Of a stretch of 64,000 bases of DNA, positions 1 to 7,411 are shown in pieces. Each line of letters starts with the position of its first letter. Position 1 is the stretch's first letter. The stretch is from Actinobacillus sp. (GTDB lineage Bacteria; Pseudomonadota; Gammaproteobacteria; Enterobacterales; Pasteurellaceae), in contig JAHHRA010000005.1 of assembly GCA_020026055.1 (NCBI GenBank), positions 1 to 64,000 of the forward strand, given 5' to 3'. The position numbers and the translations under genes were made by a program. Under the pieces are notes generated by a model. That model was not told the DNA's origin and searched no databases. It saw nothing but the letters and a program-made list of their open reading frames with translations.

Positions 1-55
1 ACCTCTAACCGCTCGGTTCGTAGCCGAGTACTCTATCCAATTGAGCTATGGGTGC
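1..55 (-). tRNA. tRNA-Arg (ACG), 3' part cut by window edge
   Basis: The 55 bases are identical in order to the 5' part of the complete tRNA-Arg just upstream: acceptor strand GCACCCA, D arm, and anticodon stem CTCGG/CCGAG with loop CTACGAA, giving anticodon ACG. The T arm and 3' end lie outside the window. It is the second of two tandem copies about 24 bases apart. Confidence 0.95.
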
Positions 56-79
56 ATAGCATTAAAATGCATTTCAAAA

Positions 80-156
80 TGGCGCACCCAAGAGGAGTCG
101 AACCTCTAACCGCTCGGTTCGTAGCCGAGTACTCTATCCAATTGAGCTATGGGTGC
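80..156 (-). tRNA. tRNA-Arg (ACG)
   Basis: Complete 77-nt tRNA including an encoded CCA. The acceptor stem GCACCCA pairs with TGGGTGC, followed by discriminator G and CCA. The anticodon loop CTACGAA gives ACG, which is modified to ICG in bacteria and reads CGU, CGC and CGA. It is a tandem duplicate of the copy at the window edge and is probably cotranscribed with it and with the upstream tRNA-Ser. Confidence 0.97.
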
Positions 157-168
157 TTAACAAAGAAA

Positions 169-258
169 TGGCGGTGAGAGAGGGATTCGAACCCTCGATG
201 GAGTTTCCCCCATACACCCTTAGCAGGGGTGCGCCTTCAGCCTCTCGGCCATCTCACC
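169..258 (-). tRNA. tRNA-Ser (GCT)
   Basis: A 90-nt tRNA with the long variable arm of class II serine tRNAs. The acceptor stem GGTGAGA pairs with TCTCACC, followed by discriminator G and an encoded CCA. The anticodon stem CACCC/GGGTG holds loop CTGCTAA, giving GCT, which reads AGC and AGU. It is first in a three-tRNA minus-strand cluster. Confidence 0.97.
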
Positions 259-278
259 GCAACTGGTTTGTGCGTCGT

Positions 279-306
279 ATGATACGGAATTATGAAAACA
301 AGTCAA
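279..306 (-). promoter_or_regulatory. sigma-70 promoter of the tRNA cluster
   Basis: Read on the minus strand, -35 TTGACT (301-306) and -10 TATCAT (279-284) are separated by 16 bases. Transcription would start about 14 bases before the 5' end of tRNA-Ser, as expected for a short-leader tRNA operon. There is no other promoter-like sequence between rep and the tRNAs. Confidence 0.65.
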
Positions 307-363
307 ACTTTTTTTTAGTGAATGCATTTATTTGCATAAAAAAAGGGCATTGTTATCTATTGC

Positions 364-2388
364 TTACTTTTGTTGCTTTTTTAAGCTAGCACGCATCGCC
401 GCAAAAGCATTTTTTGCGATCAATTGCTCTTCAGCACGTTTTTTTTCGGCGTTATTTTTTTCCCATTCCAATTCATCTTGTGGTAATTCAGCTAGAAAAC
501 GACTCGGTTCTGGACGTAAGCTTTCGCCAAATTGCGAGCGTTCTTTGCAAAGGGTAAATGTCAACTTTTCTTTAGCTCGGGTGATGCCAACATAAGCTAA
601 GCGCCGTTCTTCTTCTACATTATCTTCATCAATGCTAGTTTGATGAGGCAAAATGCCTTCTTCCATTCCCATTAAAAAAACGTGCGGAAATTCTAAGCCT
701 TTAGCAGCGTGTAATGTCATTAGTTGAACTTGATCCCCTTCTTCATCATTTTCGGTATTGCGTTCTAACATATCTCTTAAACTAAGTTGTACTACTGCTT
801 GATTAAGTGTCATTTTTTCGTTGTATTCATCACCTTTTAGCATTTTTTCAATCCAAGCAAATAACGTTGCAACATTACGTGCTTGCATTTCAGCCATATT
901 CGGTGAACTGGCTTGTTCGTAGAGATAAGCTTCATATTGCAATTCGCTCAACATTTCTTTTAAAAGTTGTTCAGGATCGCTATGCTCAAGAGCATCACTT
1001 AGCCGCACTTGCCAATTCCCGAAATTTTGTAATGCTTGATAAGCTTTAGGGCTTAAAACTTGGGTTAATTCGAGACTAAAAATTGCCTCAAACAAGCTAC
1101 TACTCTTAGTTTTTGCTACTTCACCGAGTTTTTGCAAACTCATAGTACCAATCCCACGCTTGGGCGTGTTGATAATTCTAAGCAAAGCGGCATCGTCATC
1201 AGGATTTACGAGTAAGCGTAAGTAAGCCATCATATCTTTGATTTCAGGACGTCCAAAAAATGAAGTCCCTCCTGAAATTTTATAAGGGATCCGATTTTGT
1301 AATAATTGTTTTTCTAACAATCGTGCTTGATGATTGCCACGATACAATACTGCAAAGCGTTTATATGGCATTTGGTAAAGCATATGTTGCGTTAGAATTT
1401 CGCCTGCAATGCGTTGTGCTTCGTGTTCTTCATTCCGAGCTTCAAGCACTTGTAATTTTTCCCCTTTTGCGAGCGAGGAAAATAAACGTTTGTCAAAAAT
1501 ATGTGCATTATTAGCAATTAAAATGTTAGCACAATGCAAAATACGTTGGCTGGAGCGGTAATTTTGTTCTAATTTAATCACTTGTAAATTAGGAAAATCT
1601 TGGTTTAAACGCATCATATTTTTTGGCTCTGCTCCACGCCAAGTATAAATCGACTGATCGTCATCTCCGACTACAGTAAAATTGCCCGTCTTACCTACTA
1701 AGGCTTTTATCAATCGGTACTGGCTCGTGTTAGTATCTTGATATTCGTCTACTAATAAATAACGAATTTTTGCTTGCCAACGTTCGCGGACAGTTTGATT
1801 TTGTTGTAATAGTAGACAAGGCAACATAATCAAATCATCAAAATCTAAGGCATTATAAGCTTGAATTTGAGTTTGATAACGCTCGTAACACTTCGCCGCT
1901 AAGATATCATTCGTTAAGTGAGCAATTTTAAGTGCGTGTGTAGGATCAATTAAATCATTTTTCCATTGGCTTATTTTAGTTAACACTGCTTTTAATTTTT
2001 CACGATCTTCTAACAATAGATCGTTTGTGACTTCTTTAAGCAATGCTATTTGATCTTGATCATCTAGTAAGGTGATCTTAGCTCGCATTTGCAAGGCTTT
2101 ATATTCTTGTTTGATGATGTCAAAACCCAAGGTGTGAAATGTGCAGATCCGCACGCCTTTCGTTTGTGCCTTACCAATGGTATGTGCTATGCGTGCTTTC
2201 ATCTCTCGGGCGGCTTTATTGGTAAAAGTAACCGCAGCAATTTGTTGTGGGCGATATAAACCTTGGTGAATAAGATAGGCGATTTTGTTAATAATCACTC
2301 TAGTCTTGCCTGAACCTGCTCCTGCGAGAACAAGACAAGCACCTTGAGTTGCGTGAACAGCTGTTTGTTGTTGAGGGTTAAGAGGCAT
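364..2388 (-). CDS. rep: ATP-dependent DNA helicase Rep
   Basis: A 674-residue superfamily 1A 3'-5' helicase that clears protein roadblocks ahead of replication forks. Motifs seen in order: Walker A AGAGSGKT (about residues 22-29), motif [41 protein letters not shown] and [11 protein letters not shown]. The start MPLNPQQQ at 2388 matches the beginning of Rep in E. coli (673 aa, from memory). An upstream in-frame ATG would add 33 residues that translate straight through the dispersed palindrome at 2407-2447, so I reject that start. The HATQG...LVLAG opening and the length favour Rep over UvrD or PcrA. Confidence 0.95.
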   Translation of the reverse strand: MPLNPQQQTAVHATQGACLVLAGAGSGKTRVIINKIAYLIHQGLYRPQQIAAVTFTNKAAREMKARIAHTIGKAQTKGVRICTFHTLGFDIIKQEYKALQMRAKITLLDDQDQIALLKEVTNDLLLEDREKLKAVLTKISQWKNDLIDPTHALKIAHLTNDILAAKCYERYQTQIQAYNALDFDDLIMLPCLLLQQNQTVRERWQAKIRYLLVDEYQDTNTSQYRLIKALVGKTGNFTVVGDDDQSIYTWRGAEPKNMMRLNQDFPNLQVIKLEQNYRSSQRILHCANILIANNAHIFDKRLFSSLAKGEKLQVLEARNEEHEAQRIAGEILTQHMLYQMPYKRFAVLYRGNHQARLLEKQLLQNRIPYKISGGTSFFGRPEIKDMMAYLRLLVNPDDDAALLRIINTPKRGIGTMSLQKLGEVAKTKSSSLFEAIFSLELTQVLSPKAYQALQNFGNWQVRLSDALEHSDPEQLLKEMLSELQYEAYLYEQASSPNMAEMQARNVATLFAWIEKMLKGDEYNEKMTLNQAVVQLSLRDMLERNTENDEEGDQVQLMTLHAAKGLEFPHVFLMGMEEGILPHQTSIDEDNVEEERRLAYVGITRAKEKLTFTLCKERSQFGESLRPEPSRFLAELPQDELEWEKNNAEKKRAEEQLIAKNAFAAMRASLKKQQK

Positions 2389-2406
2389 CGTCTTCTCTTT
2401 TGTTTT

Positions 2407-2447
2407 CGCCCTAAAATGAGGAAAAATTTTCCGATTTTTAGGGCGTG
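2407..2447. repeat. dispersed GGCGT palindrome, copy 1 (paired)
   Basis: Arms GCCCTAAAA and TTTTTAGGGC flank GAGGAAAAATTTTCCG. It lies between the rep start and its likely promoter, so it would be transcribed into the rep 5' leader. It is the first of about 16 related copies in the window. Confidence 0.8.
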
Positions 2448-2612
2448 ACTTTTCTTTTATTTCTTCATAAAAACCTAATATGCACAATTGAACTTGCTAT
2501 TGTTGGCATATCTTAATCGATGAGCTTAAGTAGCAATAAAAAGAGGTGGGAATTATACCGCTTAGAAAATATTTAACTTTTTAGTGCTTCATTGCAATTA
2601 ACTTCATTAAGA

Positions 2613-3254
2613 TCACAAGTGAAAATGTGCCTTCGTTGCATTTTCAAACCGTTCTGCTATGTAATCCCAGTTGATGATATTCCAGAAAAAATCGACATAT
2701 TCTAGACGACGATTTTGGTATTTTAAGTAGTAAGCATGTTCCCAAACATCCAATGCAAGGAGAGGGTAACCTGCAAAACCGACGTATTTTTCTCCCATTA
2801 TGGGATTATCTTGATTAGGTGTTGAGGCAACAAACAGTTTGCCCGCTTTGCTTAACACTAACCAACCCCATCCTGAACCAAATTGACTAACAGACGTTTT
2901 AGCTAACGCTTCATGAAGTTTTTCAATTGAGCCAAAATCACGGATGATAGCGTCTTTTAATGCACCTTTTAATTCAGTCCCCACTTTCATGCATTTCCAA
3001 AGTAAACAGTGATTGGCATGCCCACCTACATTGTTGCGGACAGCCAACCGCTTTTCGCTAGGAATTTTATCTAATTGAGCTAAAATTTGCCCTGCACATA
3101 AACCTTTAAATGCAGTTAAGCCTTCCATCGCTTTATTGGCGTTATTGACGTAAGTTTGATGGTGTTTTGAATAGTGAATTTCAATCGTGCGAGCATCAAG
3201 GTAGGGTTCTAATGCTTCGTAGGAATAACCAAGTTCGGGTAATGTAAATGTCAT
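2613..3254 (-). CDS. sodA: superoxide dismutase, Mn type
   Basis: 213 residues; converts superoxide to oxygen and hydrogen peroxide in the cytoplasm. Metal ligands are visible: His27 in EIHYSKHH, His in GGHANHCLLW, and Asp/His in ALDVWEHAYYLKYQNRR. Gly next to the second His region together with the late Gln in STPNQDNP fits the Mn (SodA) rather than the Fe (SodB) pattern. Two cysteines in NHCLLWKCMK are unusual at that place compared with the E. coli sequence I remember. It stands alone after the malic enzyme gene, with an FNR-like box 64-77 bases upstream of its start. Confidence 0.92.
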   Translation of the reverse strand: MTFTLPELGYSYEALEPYLDARTIEIHYSKHHQTYVNNANKAMEGLTAFKGLCAGQILAQLDKIPSEKRLAVRNNVGGHANHCLLWKCMKVGTELKGALKDAIIRDFGSIEKLHEALAKTSVSQFGSGWGWLVLSKAGKLFVASTPNQDNPIMGEKYVGFAGYPLLALDVWEHAYYLKYQNRRLEYVDFFWNIINWDYIAERFENATKAHFHL

Positions 3255-3317
3255 TTTTCGCCTCCATTAGCAACGTTATTTATTCTTCGTAAACCTTTGC
3301 TAGATCCTAGCATGTTC

Positions 3318-3331
3318 TTGATTTAGATCAC
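3318..3331. promoter_or_regulatory. FNR-like (or CRP-like) box upstream of sodA
   Basis: TTGAT-TTAG-ATCAC matches the FNR consensus TTGAT-N4-ATCAA at nine of ten half-site bases. The overlapping minus-strand TGTGATCTAAATCAAG also resembles a CRP site. FNR control of sodA is established in E. coli; here it is inferred from the box alone. Confidence 0.45.
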
Positions 3332-3341
3332 ATTCATTTTT

Positions 3342-3363
3342 GCCTCTCCCCAAGGAGAGAGGC
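3342..3363. other. inverted repeat between malic enzyme gene and sodA
   Basis: GCCTCTC and GAGAGGC face each other across 8 bases. There is no T-run on the minus strand side downstream, so it is not a classic terminator for the malic enzyme gene. It may be a leader hairpin or transcription end of unknown use. Confidence 0.35.
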
Positions 3364-3392
3364 TCTATTCTCATTCTCAATCAAAAATAATG

Positions 3393-3420
3393 ACGCCCAG
3401 AAAATCAAAAATTTTTTCTT
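3393..3420. repeat. dispersed GGCGT motif, copy 2 (single)
   Basis: ACGCCC, then an A/T tract, then AAAAATTTTTTCTT. It has the same order and spacing as the paired copies, but there is no facing second half. It lies in the gap between sodA and the malic enzyme gene. Confidence 0.6.
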
Positions 3421-3517
3421 AAATCATACAGAAAAATTCTTCGACAAAAACTATCGCTTTTTAAATATCAACCACGAACAGCATAGGCTATATTTGCAAT
3501 TGATTTTAAAGAGTGAA

Positions 3518-4798
3518 TTATTTCCCCTGTCTTGCTGATAATTGTGCAATATAAGCTGCCATATCTAAGATGGGACGTCGTGCTACCCCTGTTGCCATTG
3601 CAGCTTTTGCAACAGCAGGAGCTACCGTGGTAATTAAGCGTGGATCAAATGGGCTTGGGATGAGATATTGTGCCCCGAAACTTAAATTCACGTTACGGTA
3701 TGCTTCTTTGATTTCTGCAACAGGTTCTTGGCGTGCTAATTCAGCGATAGCTTTAACAGCTGCCATTTTCATTTCTTCGTTAATCATGGTGGCAGAAACG
3801 TCAAGCGCACCACGGAAAATAAATGGGAAGCAAAGCACATTATTAACTTGATTTGGGTAGTCTGAACGTCCTGTACAAACGATAGCATCAGCTCGAGCAG
3901 CTTGGGCAAGAGCAGGCAAAATTTCGGGTTCGGGATTTGCTAATGCTAAAATTAGTGGATATGGTGCCATGGTTTTAACCATTTCTTGGCTAAGCACACC
4001 TGCCGTTGAACAACCTAAAAAGACATCAGCGTTTTTAACTGCATCTGCAAGGGTTCGCATTCCGTTATCAGCAATCGCATATTGTGCTTTAGTGGCAGTA
4101 AGTTTTTCGTCTCGTCCTTGATAAACTACGCCTTTTGAGTCGCAAAGGATAATGTTTTCTTGTTTTACACCTAAAGCAACTAAGAGATTGAGGCAGGCAA
4201 TTGCTGCGGCACCAGCACCTGAAGTAACTACTTTAATATCATCAATTTTTTTATCTTCGATATGAAGTGCATTTATTACTGCGGCAGCACAAATAATTGC
4301 GGTACCATGTTGATCATCGTGAAAGACGGGAATATTCATACGTTCACGCAGTTGTTGTTCGATATAAAAACATTCTGGTGCTTTAATATCTTCTAGGTTG
4401 ATCCCACCAAAAGTTGGTTCGAGTGCGGCGACAATGTCAATGAACTTATCTGGATCAAGTTGATCAACTTCAATATCGAAAACATCTACGCCTGCAAATT
4501 TTTTAAATAGCACGCCTTTGCCTTCCATTACAGGTTTACTTGCTAATGCACCAATATTACCTAGCCCTAATACTGCTGTCCCATTTGAAATAACAGCAAC
4601 AAGATTGCCTTTGGCTGTGTATTTGTATGCATCTAAAGGGTTATGCTGAATCGCCAAACAAGGTTCTGCAACACCTGGTGAGTAAGCAAGAGCGAGATCG
4701 GAAGACGTTGTTAAAGGTTTAGTTGGTTCTACTGAAATTTTTCCAGGCATTGGAAATTCGTGGAAATCTAAAGCAGCTTGTTTTAATTTTGGATCCAT
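3518..4798 (-). CDS. maeB: NADP-type malic enzyme, single-domain form
   Basis: 426 residues; oxidative decarboxylation of malate to pyruvate. The sequence is close to the N-terminal domain of MaeB throughout: [20 protein letters not shown] at the start, DVFDIEVD, the metal/substrate segment [12 protein letters not shown], the Rossmann segment [10 protein letters not shown] and [11 protein letters not shown]. It ends at residue 426, where MaeB proteins of enterics (about 759 aa) and, as I recall, H. influenzae (about 756 aa) continue into a phosphotransacetylase-like domain. The 263 bases after the stop do not encode any of that domain, so this is a clean one-domain enzyme rather than a frameshift. 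Loss of the regulatory domain would be expected to change acetyl-CoA control. Confidence 0.9.
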   Translation of the reverse strand: MDPKLKQAALDFHEFPMPGKISVEPTKPLTTSSDLALAYSPGVAEPCLAIQHNPLDAYKYTAKGNLVAVISNGTAVLGLGNIGALASKPVMEGKGVLFKKFAGVDVFDIEVDQLDPDKFIDIVAALEPTFGGINLEDIKAPECFYIEQQLRERMNIPVFHDDQHGTAIICAAAVINALHIEDKKIDDIKVVTSGAGAAAIACLNLLVALGVKQENIILCDSKGVVYQGRDEKLTATKAQYAIADNGMRTLADAVKNADVFLGCSTAGVLSQEMVKTMAPYPLILALANPEPEILPALAQAARADAIVCTGRSDYPNQVNNVLCFPFIFRGALDVSATMINEEMKMAAVKAIAELARQEPVAEIKEAYRNVNLSFGAQYLIPSPFDPRLITTVAPAVAKAAMATGVARRPILDMAAYIAQLSARQGK

Positions 4799-4924
4799 AA
4801 TTCATCCTCTTTTATTAGTATATATTTGGATTGATAAAGGGCTGATTATAAAGAAATCTGTGATGAAAAAATTTGAAGTAACGCATGTTTTAACATTTTT
4901 TTAAATATTCTTTACTTTTATACT

Positions 4925-6235
4925 TTATTCAGGTGTTTTGGGAGTCGATAAATCATCGCGCAATGACACCATAAGTTGATCAATTTTAAAGTTCTCTGTA
5001 TCAATAATTTCGAACTTATAGCGATCAAATAAAACAAAATCCGTTTTTTTAGGAATTTTGCGTAAGCTATACATCATAAATCCTGCAATAGTTTCGTAGT
5101 GCTCATCATTTGGAAAAGCATCGATATTTAGTGCACGCATTACATCTTCAAGTGGTGTTGCACCATCAATTAACCACGAAGTTTCATCACGACGAATAAT
5201 TTGATCTTCTTCTGTTGAGACTAATTCTCCCATTACAATATTCATTACATCTTTGAGTGTAATTAAGCCTACAACTAATGCATATTCATTAACTATTACC
5301 GCAAAATCATCACCTGCCGATTTGAAAAGCTCAAGCACTTCAAATAAAGAAAGCGTATCTGGTATGAATAATGGTTTCCTCAAGATGTTGGGATCAGTTA
5401 GTGCTATTTCTTGCTCATGTAAATATTGAGTAAGTAATGTATGAGTATCAACATACCCTAAGATATGATCAATTGTTTTATCGCAAACGAGGACTTTGGG
5501 ATGAAGGTTTTCTTGTATAGCGGTAACGACTTGTGATCGATTAAATTTCACATCAAGGAAAATAATATTTTCACGTGTTGTCATTGAAGACGTGACTGTG
5601 CGTTCTTGCATATCAAAAATATTTTCAATCAGATAATGTTCATGCTCTTTTAATACACCTGTTTGAGCACCTTCTCCGACTAAAGCAACAATATCTTCTG
5701 AAGTTAAACTTTCTTCACGTTCAGTCGAAATACCAAAAATTTTAAACACGGCGTTTGCTATACTATCTAAAATCCAAACGATGGGTTTTAGTACAAAAAT
5801 ACTAAGTTTCATAATTTGTACTGTACGCAAAGATGTCGCTTCTGGATAGCTCATCGCAATACGTTTAGGGATAAGATCAGCAAACAAAATAAAACTTGTA
5901 GTAACGAAGATGAATGAAATCCAGCTTGCACTTGTTTGTACGCTCTCGGTAGACAAGTAATTTGCTAGAAATTTTTGCAAGTAAGGGGTTAATGTTCCTT
6001 CACCAATAACACCTGCTAAAATCGCAACCATATTCAAACCAATTTGGACGACTGTAATAAAACGTCCTGGTGATTGTTGTAGGGAAAGAACTTGAATCGC
6101 TCTCTCATCCCCTTCATTAGCTAAAGTTTGCAACTTTAATTTTCTTGCCCCTGCTAATGAAATTTCAGCACAAGAAATAATCGCACTAATACTAATTAAT
6201 AGTAGAATGATCAGAATTGCAGTCAATACACTCAT
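4925..6235 (-). CDS. ytfL: CNNM/CorC-type membrane protein YtfL (PaeA)
   Basis: 436 residues. The N-terminal DUF21 transmembrane domain (about 1-190; MSVLTAILIILLLIS, FITVVQIGLNMVAILAG, FILFADLIPKRI) is followed by a CBS pair (about 205-335, SSMTTRENIIFLD and DFAVIVNEYALVVGLITLKD) and a CorC_HlyC C-terminal domain (SWLIDGATPLEDVMRALNI). The match to E. coli YtfL is strong along the whole length. The Salmonella protein was renamed PaeA for a role in polyamine (putrescine/cadaverine) export, so export of polyamines across the inner membrane is the likely role. It is a single-gene unit; the upstream 257-base gap holds only a degenerate dispersed motif. Confidence 0.85.
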   Translation of the reverse strand: MSVLTAILIILLLISISAIISCAEISLAGARKLKLQTLANEGDERAIQVLSLQQSPGRFITVVQIGLNMVAILAGVIGEGTLTPYLQKFLANYLSTESVQTSASWISFIFVTTSFILFADLIPKRIAMSYPEATSLRTVQIMKLSIFVLKPIVWILDSIANAVFKIFGISTEREESLTSEDIVALVGEGAQTGVLKEHEHYLIENIFDMQERTVTSSMTTRENIIFLDVKFNRSQVVTAIQENLHPKVLVCDKTIDHILGYVDTHTLLTQYLHEQEIALTDPNILRKPLFIPDTLSLFEVLELFKSAGDDFAVIVNEYALVVGLITLKDVMNIVMGELVSTEEDQIIRRDETSWLIDGATPLEDVMRALNIDAFPNDEHYETIAGFMMYSLRKIPKKTDFVLFDRYKFEIIDTENFKIDQLMVSLRDDLSTPKTPE

Positions 6236-6460
6236 TTTAAATTTTCTCTTATCTCTATCAGATAACTTACGCTTGTTCTATTTTACTCTTAGTCTCTCAA
6301 AAGAGTAAATTTCTCTTTGAATAACGCACTAGTTTTCAAAAAAATTTTCCACTTTTGTTTTACATTTCAAGGAAATTTGTTAACTGAAACATTAATGTTT
6401 TGAGATATTGAGACTAATTGTATTCGCCAACGCAATCTTTAATGTTTGACAGTATAAAGT

Positions 6461-6489
6461 GAAAAATTTTTCGAAAACAAGAGCGTATT
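6461..6489. repeat. dispersed motif, copy 3 (single, degenerate)
   Basis: GAAAAATTTTTCG, spacer, then GAGCGTAT. The A/T core is intact and the GC core is weakened (GAGCGT for GGGCGT). It lies just past the rlmJ stop. The rest of 6236-6492 shows nothing else I can support. Confidence 0.45.
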
Positions 6490-6492
6490 GGA

Positions 6493-7338
6493 TCATTCTG
6501 GAGTAATCCAAGTCAGGTACCAATGCCCTGTTCCTTCTGGCGTAAGCACTCTATTTAAATAGGGTAAAACTTCTTGCATTTGTTTTTCTAACTGCCAAGG
6601 CGGGTTGATGACAATCATACCACTTGCTGTCATTCCCCGTTGATCGCTATCAGGACGCACGGCTAACTCAATTTGCAATACTTTACGGATGGCTGTCGCT
6701 TCTAATGCTTTAACCATTTTCTTGATATCCGCACGGCGAACAACAGGGTACCAGATAGCGTAGATACCTGTAGCAAAACGTTTATACCCTTCAACAATGG
6801 CAGTCACGACACGTTGGTAGTCTTCTTTCAATTCATAAGGTGGATCAATCAATACTACTCCTCGACGTTCTTTGGGTGGGAATGTAGCTTTAATCTGTTG
6901 AAATCCATCGCTTTGTTTAGTCGTTACATTTGAATATGATTTGAAATTCTGACATAGTAATGGATAGTCATTTGGATGGAGTTCCACGAATAAAGCACGA
7001 TCTTGTTCTCTAAGCATCTGTGCTGCAATCAATGGCGACCCTGCATATTCACGAAGTTGCGATTTGTTGTGATTAACTTTTTTGATGATATTGATATAAG
7101 ATTTCACTATTTCAGGCAAATCATCACGTTCCCATAATTTAGCAATGCCTGTTTCAAATTCAGCATTTTTTTGTGCTTGAGCACTCAACAGTCGATAAAG
7201 TCCAACCCCAGAATGGGTGTCTAGGTAATAGAAACCTTTTTCTTTTTGCTTTAAATTTTCTAAGATCAGCATTAAAACTATGTGTTTTAGTACATCTGCA
7301 TGATTTCCAGCATGAAAACTGTGGCGATAACTTAGCAT
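6493..7338 (-). CDS. rlmJ: 23S rRNA (adenine-2030-N6) methyltransferase
   Basis: 281 residues; methylates A2030 of 23S rRNA using SAM. The family N-terminus MLSYRHSFHAGNHADVLKH is present, with GSPLIA, the catalytic VLIDPPYE motif (about residues 166-173) and the late segment GMTASGMIVINPPW. Formerly called YhiR, it was also linked in E. coli to use of DNA as a nutrient. Here it sits next to PBP1A and the competence operon, the arrangement I remember from H. influenzae. A hairpin separates it from the PBP1A gene upstream, so it is probably transcribed separately. Confidence 0.93.
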   Translation of the reverse strand: MLSYRHSFHAGNHADVLKHIVLMLILENLKQKEKGFYYLDTHSGVGLYRLLSAQAQKNAEFETGIAKLWERDDLPEIVKSYINIIKKVNHNKSQLREYAGSPLIAAQMLREQDRALFVELHPNDYPLLCQNFKSYSNVTTKQSDGFQQIKATFPPKERRGVVLIDPPYELKEDYQRVVTAIVEGYKRFATGIYAIWYPVVRRADIKKMVKALEATAIRKVLQIELAVRPDSDQRGMTASGMIVINPPWQLEKQMQEVLPYLNRVLTPEGTGHWYLTWITPE

Positions 7339-7380
7339 ATTCCCTTCTTGCCTATAAGATATGAGTTAATTAAGAAATGA

Positions 7381-7405
7381 CACCGCACTCAGCATGAGTG
7401 CGGTG
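7381..7405 (-). terminator. hairpin after PBP1A gene, built from two GAGTGCGGT motifs
   Basis: A perfect 11-bp stem CACCGCACTCA/TGAGTGCGGTG with loop GCA, seven bases past the mrcA stop. Each arm carries GAGTGCGGT, one base off the H. influenzae uptake core AAGTGCGGT. Inverted uptake sequences commonly serve as terminators in this family. Confidence 0.65.
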
Positions 7406-7411
7406 CAGAAA

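Noticed and set aside
2389..2487. 33-residue N-terminal extension of Rep
   Set aside because: It translates through the dispersed palindrome, is rich in K/F from that repeat, and Rep relatives begin at MxLNPQQ.
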